From: Marisa cornuarietis
Lineage: Eukaryota > Mollusca > Gastropoda > Architaenioglossa > Ampullariidae
Assembly (NCBI GenBank): GCA_004794655.1
Contig: SMMW01000626.1
Span: 1,024,501-1,088,500, forward strand
Reading direction: 5' to 3'
Length of the DNA: 64,000 bases
The notes under the pieces are model-generated. The model made no database searches, was not told the DNA's origin, and worked only from the letters and a program-made list of their open reading frames with translations. Below are positions 1 through 12,353 of the stretch, in pieces. Each line of letters begins with the position of its first letter. Within the stretch, counting starts at the first letter, position 1. The position numbers and the translations under genes were made by a program.

Positions 1-854
1 ATCTGCCAAACCAGGCCCAGAAAATATCTGCCGTTGAAAGGGCAAGTGTCAAGGTCAGGATTCAACATTAGAGCTAGCATATTACCTGCAGACATTTTAG
101 GCTGCACATGGAAATTGAGAAAGTGACTCTGTGTTGTTTTGGAAGGAATGTTTCTAAGGAGGTCATGGTGCAAACAACCAAATGTGAATTTGTCGCTGGA
201 TTACTTCGCTATGGCCTGGACATCCCTTCACAAATTGCCACAGCAGAGAACTGCAGAAAGTATATTTTTGCACTATCTTTTATTGCATTATATATATATA
301 TATTGGAAGTTCACAGTCTAGGTATGGTTTTGTGTATTTTGCTACGAAGTACCTTTATTTTAACTTTTGTTACCTATCAACTCATTTTCTGCAGCAATAC
401 TGTAACATAGGTTAAAGTTTAGTGATAAAACACAGGAAAGTACAAAACTTTCACAAATCAATTAACAAATTCATCTCTCACAACATTAGACTAAACTGAC
501 AGCACTCGGCAGTCACCGACTGCTTATTAAGAAGTTTTGGTTTCTTGATGTACATTTTAAAAATATAAATTTAATAATCACTGAAATATACCTTCAAGGG
601 TAAAAAAGGGTTTGTCTTTTGTCAATAAAACTATTATTAATTATATGATGGAGGACTACAAGATTGTCTCATGGAATTTTATTGCATGCCAACCAAATAA
701 CAATTGCTGGCAGCATACACTAGAATAATGTAGCGCTAATTTTGCACCTGGTGTTACAATGACCCATGTGCTTTATGCATTGCGTGCTGCAAGTATTAAC
801 TGTGAACTTTACTACCATTAAAAAAACGTAAGTATATTTTTCTCCCCCTCATAC
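1..854. other. Intron of USPL1 homologue, no exon recognised
   Basis: This stretch follows the donor site of the large USPL1 exon on the minus strand. I looked for a next exon continuing the isopeptidase domain in phase 0 and found none that stays open. A good donor-like CAG/GTAATA on the minus strand near 84-90 and an acceptor-like TTTCTGCAG near 252-260 do not enclose an open frame in the required phase. The rest of the catalytic domain therefore probably lies to the left of the window. Confidence 0.5.
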
Positions 855-3800
855 CTTGTCAACGATGTTGATGGTGTGCACAGCTGGCTGCAAAGGATTA
901 CCATCGACATCACACTGTGAAGCATGCAGCTGTGCCTCTTGCTGAACAGCTCTGGCCAACAGGTTCTGTAAGATGGCCTGAGACTGGTGGTATGCTTTGA
1001 ACAGTGTTGCTAGAATGGTACCTTGCAGCATCTGCTGCTGCGCAGGAGTCATTATTGCTGTAGCTGTGGGTGAGTGAACTAGCATGCACAGAAGCACATC
1101 CAGCCAACACAAAGCATCCACGTTCTGCCACTGGACATAAAGGTTGACCACTTGCACTCCTGTGCCTCTCACTGCTGCATCTTGAAACACTCGTTCCAAT
1201 GCCACCTCACCTAAAGCTGCTGCTCGCTGCTGCTCAAGACTAGACTCTTGTTCTGTACAATTTTCTTGTGGTACCACCACTTCAGTTTGCTGTTGCTGCT
1301 GCAAAGCTGCAGCATGCTGCTGCAGAGCTGCAGCATGCTGCATCAGATATGCAGAGGAGGTTGCTGCAGCAGGTAATGGGGCCAGATGTTGTGGCAACAA
1401 TGATCTTAGGCCAGATGGTTGCACGACCTGTTGCTGAACAGATTCATCTTGTTCTTTTACAGCAAGATGTTGTATGTCTGTGGTAACGCCATCTGTTTCT
1501 CTGTCTGTGTCAATAGCAGCAATGCGTCGAGTCTCAATAGCCACGGGTACGAACTCTTCTATATCCATATCTCCCTGACCATCTGCATTTTCGGAGTCAT
1601 TGCTACAAGTTTCCTGTTCCTGCATGTTGACTTCCATTGTTTCTGTGCTTTGTTGGTACTCACCAACACCAGCTATTTCAGATGCGACAGCCAGAACATC
1701 GCCAGGTGGCTGTGATGCTGTGCCAGAGCTGCCAGCACCAGCTTCATCAGGTGATACTGCCACCTCTTCCCCCCTGTCTAAATAAGCAATACCTCCTTCA
1801 TGGGCTGGTGTCCCCTGTGACACCTCTCGCTCAAATCCTTGCTCGTATGTTGTGGATACTTGATCATAGTAGTCAGAGTTATCAACGCAAATTTCTTGCC
1901 CTGACTCACTCTCATTACTCTGTCCATCAGTGGATAGGGTAAACTGCTCAAGATCACCTGACTCACCTTCCAATACTACTGTGGAAGCATGACCACTTAT
2001 TGTATCTTTCTTATCTGTGTCTTCTGGTAGAGATTCCTGTGCCAGACTAGTTACAAAAATCTCTTCCTGCACGACACTGTATTCTGCTTGCTGCACTGGA
2101 TTCATTTGTTGCTCTTCTTCAGGCACATTCTCACAAAATTGCTCATTTTGGTACACTACAGCACTAGTTTCATCCATCATCTCCTCTACCACCTGCTGCT
2201 TGCCTTCAGATTCTGTAACCTGCTGGTGAACAGAGCCTGTGCCTTGCAGAACACGCTCTGCTTTTTCCACAAAACTGAAGTTACCAGAATCTGTTTCTAG
2301 CTTCTGGGTTAGTAAAAGGTCACCCTCAACTGTAGCCTGAGACATCACCACCACCTCATCAGCGCCATCACCAGAACTGGTGGGTTGTACCATACTCTCC
2401 TTTATCACACTGTCATCAGACTGGGGTTGTGCAACACACTCTTGCATAATGGCATTATTAACTGTCTGGAGATCCACATTCTCTTTCACTGCAGTACTAA
2501 CCTGGGACTGTGCAATGCATTCTTTGTCTATGGAGTCTGCAAAATGCTGAGATTGGACCTCATTTTCCTCCATGATGCCACTAGTCAAAGTCTGCAACTC
2601 TGTTTCACTCTCTGCCAAAGCACCATCAACACTGTGATCTGTTGTTATCTCAGAACTAATGGGCTGAAAAACAGTCTGCTGATCTTGTATGCTTTCCTGC
2701 ACCCTGGAAACAGCTGAGAGAGTATCATTATCATGTGCAAGAATCCTCGATTGTTGTTGCTCATGCTGTTTCTTGGTCTCTGTACACACCACATTTTGCC
2801 TGTCCTCCTCAGTCAAACAAAAGGCAAACCCACCTGTGTGTGATAAAATGCTGTTGGTATTAGTCTCATCTCTTGGTTCATTTGTCTGTGTTTCTGTACA
2901 AGTCACATCCAAAAATGTTCCTCTTAATGGGACGTAACTGTTCTGCGAAACTGAAGAGCCATTTTCTCCAACAGCTTCATACATAGCATCACAAGCCATA
3001 ACAAGAGTCTCAGTCTGTATGCTGGATGATTTCTGATAATGATCATTTTCACCAAAATTTTCTTGTGAGGAAACAGTCTTATCTCCACCATCTTTATACT
3101 TCATTAATGAACTTATCCCATCGGTACCATGAGAAGACTGCCTCTCTGTATTTGATGTGTTTAGATCCGAGTATGTATGGGACAAATCACCTCTATCTTC
3201 AGACAGGCAAGTTCCAGGTTCTAAAACTGGAGTCCCTACAGATGAACATTTATCAGATTTCACAGCTGTTGTACAAACGGGATATTCTTCTGTTACTTTA
3301 TCAATGGAAGAAAGACATACATCTGTTTTTTCTGGGCAAACTGAATCCAAACTGTGCTCCTGATGAGAGCTAATTTGAGGGGAAATAGCCGACAGCTCTC
3401 TTGGCTCACCTTCAGCAACCACAGAATTAGAAATGGTGGGTAACTCCTCTGAAAGATGCACTGTCTGAGAATCTGTCAAAATATATTCTTGGGCTACTGC
3501 AGTACTTGTTGTCTGTTCTGTAAAACTGTCAAGTGCCTTGTCATTTTCTTTAAATACCTGTACACTTCTGTGTACATCAGTAAGAGAGCTCTTTAAAATA
3601 AAATCTCCTGCAGGTCCTTCAATTTGCATTGCCATGCCATGTTCTGGCAAAGCCTCAGATGTGTAACCGTTGGACCCTCCATCGCCTGAGCAATGAACAG
3701 ACTCCTTATCTACAGGCTGGCTGTGCGCTGATTCACCACATGCTCTTGTATCATCTGTGTAAGTATCCTCAAACCCATCCATTGCTATGATATCCTCTAG

Positions 3801-4322
3801 GAAAGTAGAATGTAATTTTGCTGTGTTGGGCTGTATCTGGATATGGGTTGACTGCCTGCAGTTCACGCTCTCTCCTGCATCATCGTACTCATCCAACCAC
3901 AATGACAGATCATCTTCATTATTTTGACCAAAGCAATGTGTCTCCTGTCCTAGCACATGGTTTTCCTGCTTTAGCTTACCATCTACTGCTACTGATTTGG
4001 CTTTGGATTCATGTGACTTAAAAAAGGGGGTTTTCAAATGACTTAATTCTGAAAAGAAAGATGCGTCTTTGGAAGAAATTCCAACCACAGCACTATCAGA
4101 AGCTGCCTGACTAACTGGAGAAGATGAACGTGACAGGTAAGACACTGGTGTGAGGAAACCTTCACTGGCAACACCACCACGAATTCTAGCTACGTTGAGA
4201 CCTTGAGAGCCAGCAAATGTACGAAATGCAGACGGGAGCCGACCTCGAAGTCTTTTGATGCTGTTGAAGTCACGATTAATCACTTGTGGTAGTTCTTCAC
4301 TTGCTCTCAATGAGTATGTACA
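855..4322 (-). CDS. USPL1: USPL1-like SUMO isopeptidase, large internal exon (partial gene)
   Basis: USPL1 is a cysteine protease of the C98 family that cleaves SUMO from substrates; in vertebrates it acts in Cajal bodies. This 3468 nt exon encodes 1156 codons. It opens with CTYSL, continuing the conserved N-terminal motif of the exon at 4658, and near its end has VQWQNVDALCWLDVLL, the family's catalytic-cysteine block (Cys codon 1107-1109). Human USPL1 has the equivalent QWKNAYALCWLDC. Between them lies a linker of about 1000 residues, rich in Ser, Gln, Glu and Thr, against roughly 170 in human. It has HAAALQQ repeats (about 1290-1345) and hydrophobic clusters beside acidic residues that could bind SUMO. 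Boundaries: acceptor CTGATTGCAG before 4322 and donor AAG/GTATGA after 855, both phase 0. The His and Asp of the triad are not in the window. Homology is seen; substrate preference is inferred from the family. Confidence 0.88.
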
Positions 4323-4657
4323 CTGCAATCAGTTCAGAATAAAATGATTGGTCATCCTCAAAGTGACAACAAAAATGGGTTGCAAGCTATGTAGCTATTT
4401 ATCATTTGACTCTACGTCAATGAAAAATGCATGCATAAACACTATACACATAGCACTATACTCAAGAAAATGGACTAATGCCTTTATCACTATATCTTGA
4501 ATATCAGAAAATATTTTAAGTTCTGTTTAAAAGTTTGTGTGTAAATGGCTTCTTAATGAGCTGATATGCTAAGGTAATATAAATATTGCTTAATCTAAGA
4601 AAAAAAGTGCCATTTCCAAGCCCCCTTTAAAAAAATGTATGTTGTAAAGAAACTTAC

Positions 4658-4774
4658 ATCAGCATTTTCACACATTAAAATTGCTTCATGAAGGTGGATT
4701 TGATACAGGCGTAGTTTGGACTGGACTCCTCGCCTCACACACTGAGTACATAGCTTTTTTGAGCCATCAGAAAT
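4658..4774 (-). CDS. USPL1: USPL1-like SUMO isopeptidase, upstream exon
   Basis: This 117 nt exon encodes 39 codons, ISDGSKKLCTQC to LMCENAD. It aligns with the N-terminal conserved region of human USPL1, whose pattern CPAC, then a basic KTYRI/QESIFLCED stretch, then QCIYPL is matched here by CTQC, RLYQIHLHEAILMCENAD and, across the splice, CTYSL. The two CXXC-like cysteines suggest a small metal-binding or structural motif. Acceptor TTCTTACAG and donor GAT/GTAAGT are both strong, and the exon joins the 855-4322 exon in phase 0. The reading frame is open at the acceptor, so at least one more upstream exon should exist. I could not place it with confidence. Confidence 0.82.
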
Positions 4775-7700
4775 CTGTAAGAAGAAAAACTTTTAAAGGA
4801 AGGACGGAAAATAAAGGATTGGGATGGGGTGGGTTAGGAAACCATACTCCTGAGCCCTAGTGAAACCAAATACACCACGAAAAAAGGAGTGTTAAGAAAC
4901 TGGCCTTTTTGTACCAGTTTCCAAAATGTACAAAAGCAGGGAGCAAAAAAGAGGCACATTCTACATGGTATCCCATTCCTGGATTGTCAAGAAGCGATTG
5001 TCATGTAAGCATGCTTTTCTCACTGTCACATCTCTGACAAAGTTCATTCCACCTTCTACTTAGCATGAGCACCTATAGCAATGATGTTTCCTGACGTGCA
5101 AACATTTTACAGTGACTTACCAGCACTTCTCCAAGCCTATATTTTAAGCCAGCTGGTGCTGTAAGCCTCATATTAATAAAGCCATTTCACCACACTTAGA
5201 AATAAAAAAGATGTACTTATGTTCTTTAACATCAGATTTAAGCCTCTAAATAGATTAAGGTATATAAAGTATATTAGATCATTTTTGACATCCATAAATA
5301 AAATGCAGTCTTCAAGGCTTGTGTACAAAACTTGTTAAAGCTCCCATATAAAATATCTGCAGTGCAACTCTTTCACTTCTAGATGTTTCTTAAAATCCCT
5401 TCTGGTTCATTCTCTTAACTTTAAAAAATTAATTATCTTCACTTTAAAAGATTAATTACACATTAATTTCACATCTTGGGCTCTCAAAGAAACTTACTTT
5501 TAGAGACCATGCAGATCAAATACCTAAAACTGGTGGACTAATAAAATTTGTCCAGAAAAGCCGCACTTGTACTAACTTGATGATCAGCACAAAGCAAACA
5601 AATTACCTGAGAGAAAAACTAGTATGAAAAAGTTATAAAAAAGAACTACAACAAAAACCTACAAGTACAGTTTTGCAACACCAGACCCAATACCACATGG
5701 TAAACAACCCAGCTAGTTTAGAATGAACAGATCAAAATAATACCATGTAAGACAACTAATGCAAGTAAGGACTGAGTACCGCTAGGTAGACAGATGAATA
5801 GAAAACTGTATTAATGTTTCAACAATAAAAACCGTGCTTTTACAAAACCATAAAAACCAGAATATTAAAAGAGCTTTTGTGTGCCAAAATATATCTAAAC
5901 CTTTTTTTCCACTATCTACAGAGGGAAAATTTGTATACCACTCTGACGCATGAACCATCAGCTTTACTTCTTCAGGCTTTTTTTCTTTTACCTAACACAA
6001 GCCACACACAAATCCGGCTATTAGTTTAAATGAAGGGCCTTAAACGCTTAATGTACCATAACATCATATCATATCATCTTTGTAAGGCAGACAGTCTCTT
6101 GCATTTATAATCAGAGAAAACTAAAGCAGCAATGAAATTGCCTTCTTTTTGGCCTTCTTGTCCTCTGTCTTTCTCTGCTCTGATGCGGAGCAAGATTTGT
6201 CTGCCAGCGTGACATTACTGGTAACCGAACCACCAATTCTTGAAGACCCACTCATAATCTGATGCCATCAGTCTGGAATAAAAGAATCCAACAAATTGCA
6301 AAGCGCGATGGTTTCTGGTTCTGCATCTCAAATACCAGTCATATCCAAAATCTATCCAGAATACATTTAATTTGTTGAAGGCTTGGTTTACTATTTCTTG
6401 CTTCTTTTATTTTCCACTGCATAAAACTGTCAGAAATCTAGACAATAAGCTAAAGTATTACTTTCTGAGCTGTTATATTAAAGGTATGCAAAGTGAAAAA
6501 CCAAGCTAGTATTTAAACCCCACCACTCAAATTACTTGTTTCCATGGGTAACACAACAATACTTCCTCTCCCAGGCAGAATAAAAATGTAAAGGAAACAC
6601 CACGTAAGATTTAGAACAGACCCATGTCATCTGCCTCAGGACGGCAAGCACTCAGTAAATAATAGTTGCCTATAACATACCAAAAATAATGATATCTATG
6701 ACAGCTGCAAGGCAAAAATGTATTGAGGTTTATCAATACACAGAGGTATTGCCTAGATACTATATCACTTCAAGCATTAAAGTGTGACTAAACTCAAATC
6801 TCAAAGTGGAATATATTTCACAGCACAACATTAACAATGAACAATAACATCACATTCATACCTGCTTCACCATACAGACCCCCATACAATCACACACAAA
6901 CCTACATACATGTATGATCACAATTCATTCACACATGGTAGCATTCAAATGACTACCTTGATTTATTGGTTCTACAAGCAGGTGCACAGAATTGGCAGCA
7001 AGATGAAACTCTCCTGACAGGACATGCCTATACAATTGTATTTCTCACCCAAATACAGTCAAACTTCCCTATTAAGACTTGCAAAATCTATTCAAATCAA
7101 GTAATAACTGAGAGGGATCTTAATAGGGAACTATGACTTCAAACACCTATTAATTCAAGTTCATTTATTTAAATGTTGAAAATAAACCTCTTAAAACTAT
7201 GTCATAGTGCTTTTTATGCTGTTTTCACTTAATCATGCTTACTTGCTCTTCCATTGTTTCGCTTGATTAAAAATTTATAGGAAGCTCACTAGGCAAGAGC
7301 AATCAATATATGCGTACCTTTGGTAAACAAAGATGCTCTTAAGGTGAAAGTACACTCAAGAAAATAAATGAAATGACTTTTTGAAAAATGTACTATTTTT
7401 TCAAAATAACTTTTAATCAATACCCAAATCATAGATCACTGATTTCAGTGTCTTTGTAAAGTACAAACTATTATCTAAATTTTCAATTTATTGCTTTGGA
7501 AACCTTCCATTGCCTGGAAAGGTTCTGCCCAAAGAACACTGCATTTTTCTTTCTGATATTCTGCAACTAATCGTAACACTGGTCAGCTTTCAGTTGTTTT
7601 GTCACAGCATCAGAAGTTGTTTGCTTCATATTATCTATTTGATTTTTTCTAGTTGCTATGCATTTTACTGAAAAATAAGAATAGGAAATGATCAAAGAAT

Positions 7701-8125
7701 GAAGAAAGTTGTTGCATACTTTCCTAACAGCAAAAAGAGTGAATACAGTTTGGGTACAGCTTAAAAAAAAAATCCAACTTACAGCATGTGAAATTGGAAT
7801 ATGCTTGTCTTGTAAACTAATGGTAAATTCCACAACTTGTTGAAGACAGATCAATTTACTGATGGCCACTTGAAATATACTAGTATTGATTTCAATTACA
7901 TTTGTGGTTTTATAAAACTTTTTGTTTTATACAAGAAAATATGGTCTATAGCTTTTCTATTTACAGAGCATGTTAATACAGGAACTTTCACAAATTTTAA
8001 GACAATCTGACTGCACAGCTCCCCTTTTCTAATAAATTTCTTTTAGACAACCTGAATGGTTTTCGAAGTTTTCGTATATCGGATAGATACAGGGATATAA
8101 ACATAACCTGCAAATTTTAGCCTAC
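4775..8125. other. Probable 5' intron(s) of the USPL1 homologue
   Basis: AT-rich sequence without long frames. The only exon-like piece is at 6121-6272 on the minus strand and is listed separately. I recognise no repeat family here. Confidence 0.5.
6121..6272 (-). CDS. Weak candidate exon or small ORF upstream of USPL1
   Basis: On the minus strand a good acceptor (TTCTTTTATTCCAG) precedes 6272, and 18 nt later an ATG (6255) opens a 44-codon frame: MSGSSRIGGSVTSNV, then a Lys-rich stretch ending KKAKKKAISLLL at a TAG (6121-6123). A GC-type donor AAG/GCAATT inside the frame would leave it in phase 0, which fits the acceptor of the USPL1 exon at 4774. It could therefore be the USPL1 start exon with a GC-AG intron. 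An alternative ATG six bases into the exon opens a different short frame. No homology is recognised, and chance is a serious alternative. Confidence 0.2.
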
Positions 8126-8310
8126 AAAACCCATCCGTTAATTAATTATCCGCTACGTTCGTACTTACGATCAACAAGCGTCGCTAAAAGTGTACTATGT
8201 CACACTAGTGCACCATTCACAACATTAGCAGCAGTCAACACCCAACAGAGAGAGAGAGAGAATGAGCGGCAGTTCGGGTTATTTGGACGCTGATGATCAA
8301 GATGTACACA
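8126..8310 (-). promoter_or_regulatory. CpG-richer patch with a strong minus-strand donor; possible 5' end of USPL1
   Basis: This short patch has more CpG than its AT-rich surroundings, a CT-run, and on the minus strand a strong donor GATC/GTAAGT (exon end 8169). It could be a non-coding first exon and promoter of the USPL1 homologue. On the plus strand the same patch holds an 18-codon ATG frame after a GA repeat, which I consider fortuitous. Confidence 0.22.
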
Positions 8311-9689
8311 AGATCTGAGGTCTCACCTTGAAAATGTGTTTAGTCACACTTTAAAAATAGCATGTGCCAAATATCTACCCCATGATAAACATTTCCCTTT
8401 AACACCATCTCTTATGTTTGAACAGGGAATTAGACACACTGAAATTTTAAAGTATTTTAAAGAAACTCTTTTTATAATCTAATAAATATGATCCATAGAA
8501 ACTGGTCATTCTTTGCTGCTAGTCTCACTAAGATGGTCTTGCTCATGCACAAACAAGGGAAAAAACCCAAAGAAACTTTGTCTTATACTACATAAAAAAA
8601 TTCATACTTGCATTTTACAAGGTATAGATCGAATTTTATTCCTATGTAATAGAAAATTTAAAACACTATATTATACAGAAAAATTAAGACCAATAATTCT
8701 CTGCAGATGCACGAGCCTTTTCCACTGTATTCCTGCATTGATACAATTGACAGACGTGACAAAATGTCTAATTTCTGAAGGAAACATCCTATGACTGTCA
8801 AATTGCTTCTGATCAAACAAAGATCAACAGATGTACCTTTATTTCTGTTTTGAGCATTAGCTTACTACCGTTTATCTAATTAAAGACATTGGAAATGCAA
8901 GAATGCATGAACAAACAGAAATGGTCAGGTATAACAATCTGAAACTGTTCAACATATGTGTACAAACTCATGTATAAGTTAACAATGGCATCTGACAATG
9001 GCTTATAGAGGATGCGTGGAATCTCATCCAGCACAGAACCTTGCAGCATGTATCCTACAACCTTGATGATGATGTACAGCTGACAACCATAGACTACCTG
9101 TGACCTTGCAGACAGGAAGTGAAGCATTTAAGTATAGTGCCTCGCACTACATGATATTTCTAATCTCTGAAGTGATCTATTGAGTCAAACGCAATAAGTC
9201 TAACAGTGAGATCAAGCTGTCCAGATTTCAGCGTTAACCACAAGCATGCCACGGAGGACATGAAGGACAAGTCTCCATGCTTTGATGTTTCCTTTAAGTG
9301 TAATGAAAACATTTCTTAAACACCTTACACTTCAGTTGATTATGTTCATAGTAGAAAAAACTCATTAGTCTGAGTAAAAAAAAAACAACAACCAACTATG
9401 AAGTTAAACTACTGAGTAGCATACAGTTCTATAACTCCTACAAAACCTTTTGCAAAATTTCAGAAATGGTAGGCTGATAGAATTGGGGAGTTAAGTATTA
9501 TGGTATTTGTTATTGATATGGCATAAAACTAGCAATCAACCAATCATCACATTCTGGAAAACAGCCTTTAAATAGGAAGCATCTCACAGTGTGTATAATG
9601 CTGATTCAACACAAGTTAAAATATAAACAAATTATTGTTTCCAGTTCTGTGTTCACAACTTTCATTGCACATACATTTATAACCAACAC

Positions 9690-9799
9690 CTAGTTTTTTT
9701 TCCTCCATGTTGAAGTCTTTTTCTTTTTTGCTTTCACTGCCATTGTTTCAGGCAAGTAACATAATGCTCTTGCTTCTCTATTTTTATAGACCACAAGCT
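9690..9799 (-). CDS. Weak candidate terminal exon with a basic C-terminus
   Basis: After a pyrimidine-rich acceptor (TTTTTTCCCTTAG, minus strand) a 35-residue frame runs to a TAG. It begins LVVYKNREARALCYLPE and ends in a cluster of lysines, TSTWRKKN. The acceptor and amino-acid pattern look coding, but no partner exon in the required phase was found and I do not recognise the protein. It might belong to the gene whose possible first exon is at 13353-13420. Confidence 0.22.
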
Positions 9800-11061
9800 C
9801 TAAGGGAAAAAATATTACAATAGATTTACCAAAAATATTATATAGAAAAAGTTGTGCAAATAAATATGAACATTTTCCTTCTGCTGTGAAATGCTGCAAA
9901 CTGATGCAAGTAATATCTCCAACTGTTATCTTTCATTTAAAATACCATAATGACTAAAATATTTCTACAGCTTATACTTGTATAGAAAAAAGTTTTTCTA
10001 AAGATTTTGTTTCCAAACAATGTATTCATTTAAAACTGTTGTATCTTTATAAGAGTTTTCTAAACTGCTCAAAAAATGTTTTCAGTTACAAAATGTTTCA
10101 AAGTTTTCCTTTATTACAAAAAGTGCACATGCCATGAGACTAGTCAAAATACTTTTCCTTAGGATTATACAAAAGAATTAGTTTGAAAGAATTATTATTT
10201 ATGCTTTCTATTCCTTAGAATATGTTGCAGTTTTTTCCTAATTGTTCCTGTTGCTGCAACATTTTGAGATATTAGCGTTTTAAATTAGGAATGCATGCAC
10301 ACACTTGGAACCTTTTAGCAAATATGAGAAGGAACCTTTACAAATACTGGGGTATTCATGACCGAGTATTCCTTTAATGTTACGCTTGTTGATAAAAATA
10401 TTCTAAACTGCATAACCACATTTAACATGAAAGACCTATTATGAGGGTGGGGATGGTCTCGACAACCTGGGGACCATAGCCCCTAAGCAGCATTATGATT
10501 GTCTCCACCCTGTCTGTGTGTGTAAGAGAGAAAGAAAGAAAATGATAGTTAATGACTTCAGTAAAAAGACATAAATAAAAAATACTATTCTCTTAGGTGA
10601 CTTCGTGAATATATAGTTTAAGCAGCATAGCTTCAGCTTTATTGCAAGATAGAAAAAAGTAGAGCGGAAGCTTGAAAGCTTTTTTAATTTTAAGCAGATT
10701 TTTTGTTGACAGTAAGATTATAAAAAATAAACTATCTTGCTGCTGCTGGTCTAGCACGTCTAGAAATAAACATGGAGGGTGGCTCCAGATGTTAAGCATT
10801 CAATGTGTCAATACATTGACTAAATCTTTACTAACACAATTTATATGGTAAAACTATAGACTTCTTAAAAACAAAATTAGCTTATTACCACTTCTGCTCA
10901 TTTAGATGAAGAGATAAAAATTATTGTCTGCCTTAGACAAGACAAGCCATATGTATGAATGCAAGGCTGCATTTAAAAATTGATGAGCTGCACATTATCG
11001 CATGTTGCCATCTCACTCTCCTCAAAAGAACTTAATCACTGTATTAACTGCTGCTGTCACT

Positions 11062-11483
11062 TCATTGTGTGTAGCACAAACTGCATGTGATTCCTATCCT
11101 TAGGCTGTCCCTATCATCAACCACTGGATGCATGTCAGTTACTATATGCCCGATGTCTGCATCAGGGACAAGCTCACTGCTAACTAGGGTGCAGTCCACT
11201 TCTACATATTGTGGGTATCATGAGCAGCTCACAAGGAATGCTGAGCTGAAATAGATCCCATAACTACGATATCATGCATCTGTGGAAATTAGTAGCCTTC
11301 TGAGTCTGATGATTCACCTGAAGCTTCTGATGCCTGTGTGACATCAGCATATTTCATGTCACCCCTAATCTCATCCCAGCACTGTTTAGTCCAGCAAAAT
11401 GCATCACTTAAATCCATGTTTGGTGGGAGAGAAATTGAGGTAAAGAGACTACTTGAAATTCTGTCAGCTCTTGCCCCCAGCAA
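11062..11483 (-). pseudogene. Possible coding remnant with an acidic Ser/Glu tail
   Basis: Two minus-strand open stretches follow each other. The first (11289-11483) reads like the C-terminal end of a protein: SDAFCWTKQCWDEIRGDMKY, then an acidic Ser-rich tail ending SDSEGY. The second (11062-about 11230) has LVPDADIGHIVTDMHPVVDD and ends SLCYTQ. Both have protein-like composition but no clear splice sites. A decayed transposase or other pseudogene is possible. No family is recognised. Confidence 0.25.
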
Positions 11484-12239
11484 GAAGTATATGTCAAGAC
11501 ATGTCCACTGTCTTCTGCTCTGCAGATTACAGTCAATTAAAAGTTGTAAATGTAACCATCAACTGTGACTGATGATAAGAGTAGAATTGTACAAATGGGG
11601 ATAAATATCAGGTGAGGCAAGGTCTGTGTAAAAAAAGACAGTTTGGTAGTTTTTAGGATAACTTTTGGGGAAAACCATTTTGTCTCAACTGGCAGTAGGA
11701 TATGCAGGTGAGATGTATGTACTCTTTGTGGCTCCATATATGAATGTGCATCAGCATTACTATTGCAATAATATACTGGAAGCTTGTCTTATGAATATCA
11801 TAAACACATTTCTTAATAACTAAGCCCATCTGAGAAAACCTCCAATATTATGCAAAATGTAAGTGACCTTGACAATCTGTCAGCACAAAAAAATTTCATC
11901 AGGCTTTATCAACACCATCAATATTCAGCAGTTGTTCAAATGCAAAAAAAAAAAAAAAAAAATCTTTCACATCATTTTATGCAGTCATCAGACACAATTG
12001 GGCACGACTTCTTATTCTTTATTCTGCTTATTCTTGCTTCATCTGTTAAAACCAAAACTATGAAACAAATTTAATGAGGGAGGGATCCTTGACACCAGTC
12101 TTATTATATAGGTTAATATATCAAGTATGATTCTCTACTTTTCATTATAAGACTAGCAGCAAAGAGGACCATACATAAAACTATCTGCACAAATTAGCTT
12201 ACATTAGTAGAGTGTATGTTATAGAAGTACATGAATCTG

Positions 12240-12353
12240 TATTATGCTTATATGGTACATGATTGTTGACGATTTAGTCTATGTATGATTTATGTAAAGT
12301 GCTCTGAGGAAATTTTTGGATAGGCGTTATACAAATCTTCATTATTATTAGTT
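12240..12353 (+). mobile_element. LINE 3' tail (L2/CR1-like) ending in ATT repeat
   Basis: The stretch ends GTAAAGTGCTCTGAGGAA, a GGCGTTATACAAATCTTCATT segment and then ATTATTATTA. This matches the typical 3' end of the tail family seen more fully at 28861-29145 and 48650-48975. Confidence 0.5.

Noticed and set aside
108..410. 100-codon plus-strand frame at the left end
   Set aside because: No splice support, hydrophobic AT-rich composition, and it lies in an intron of the minus-strand USPL1 homologue.
8876..9127. 83-codon minus-strand hydrophobic frame
   Set aside because: AT-rich, no acceptor or donor at its ends, no recognisable family.
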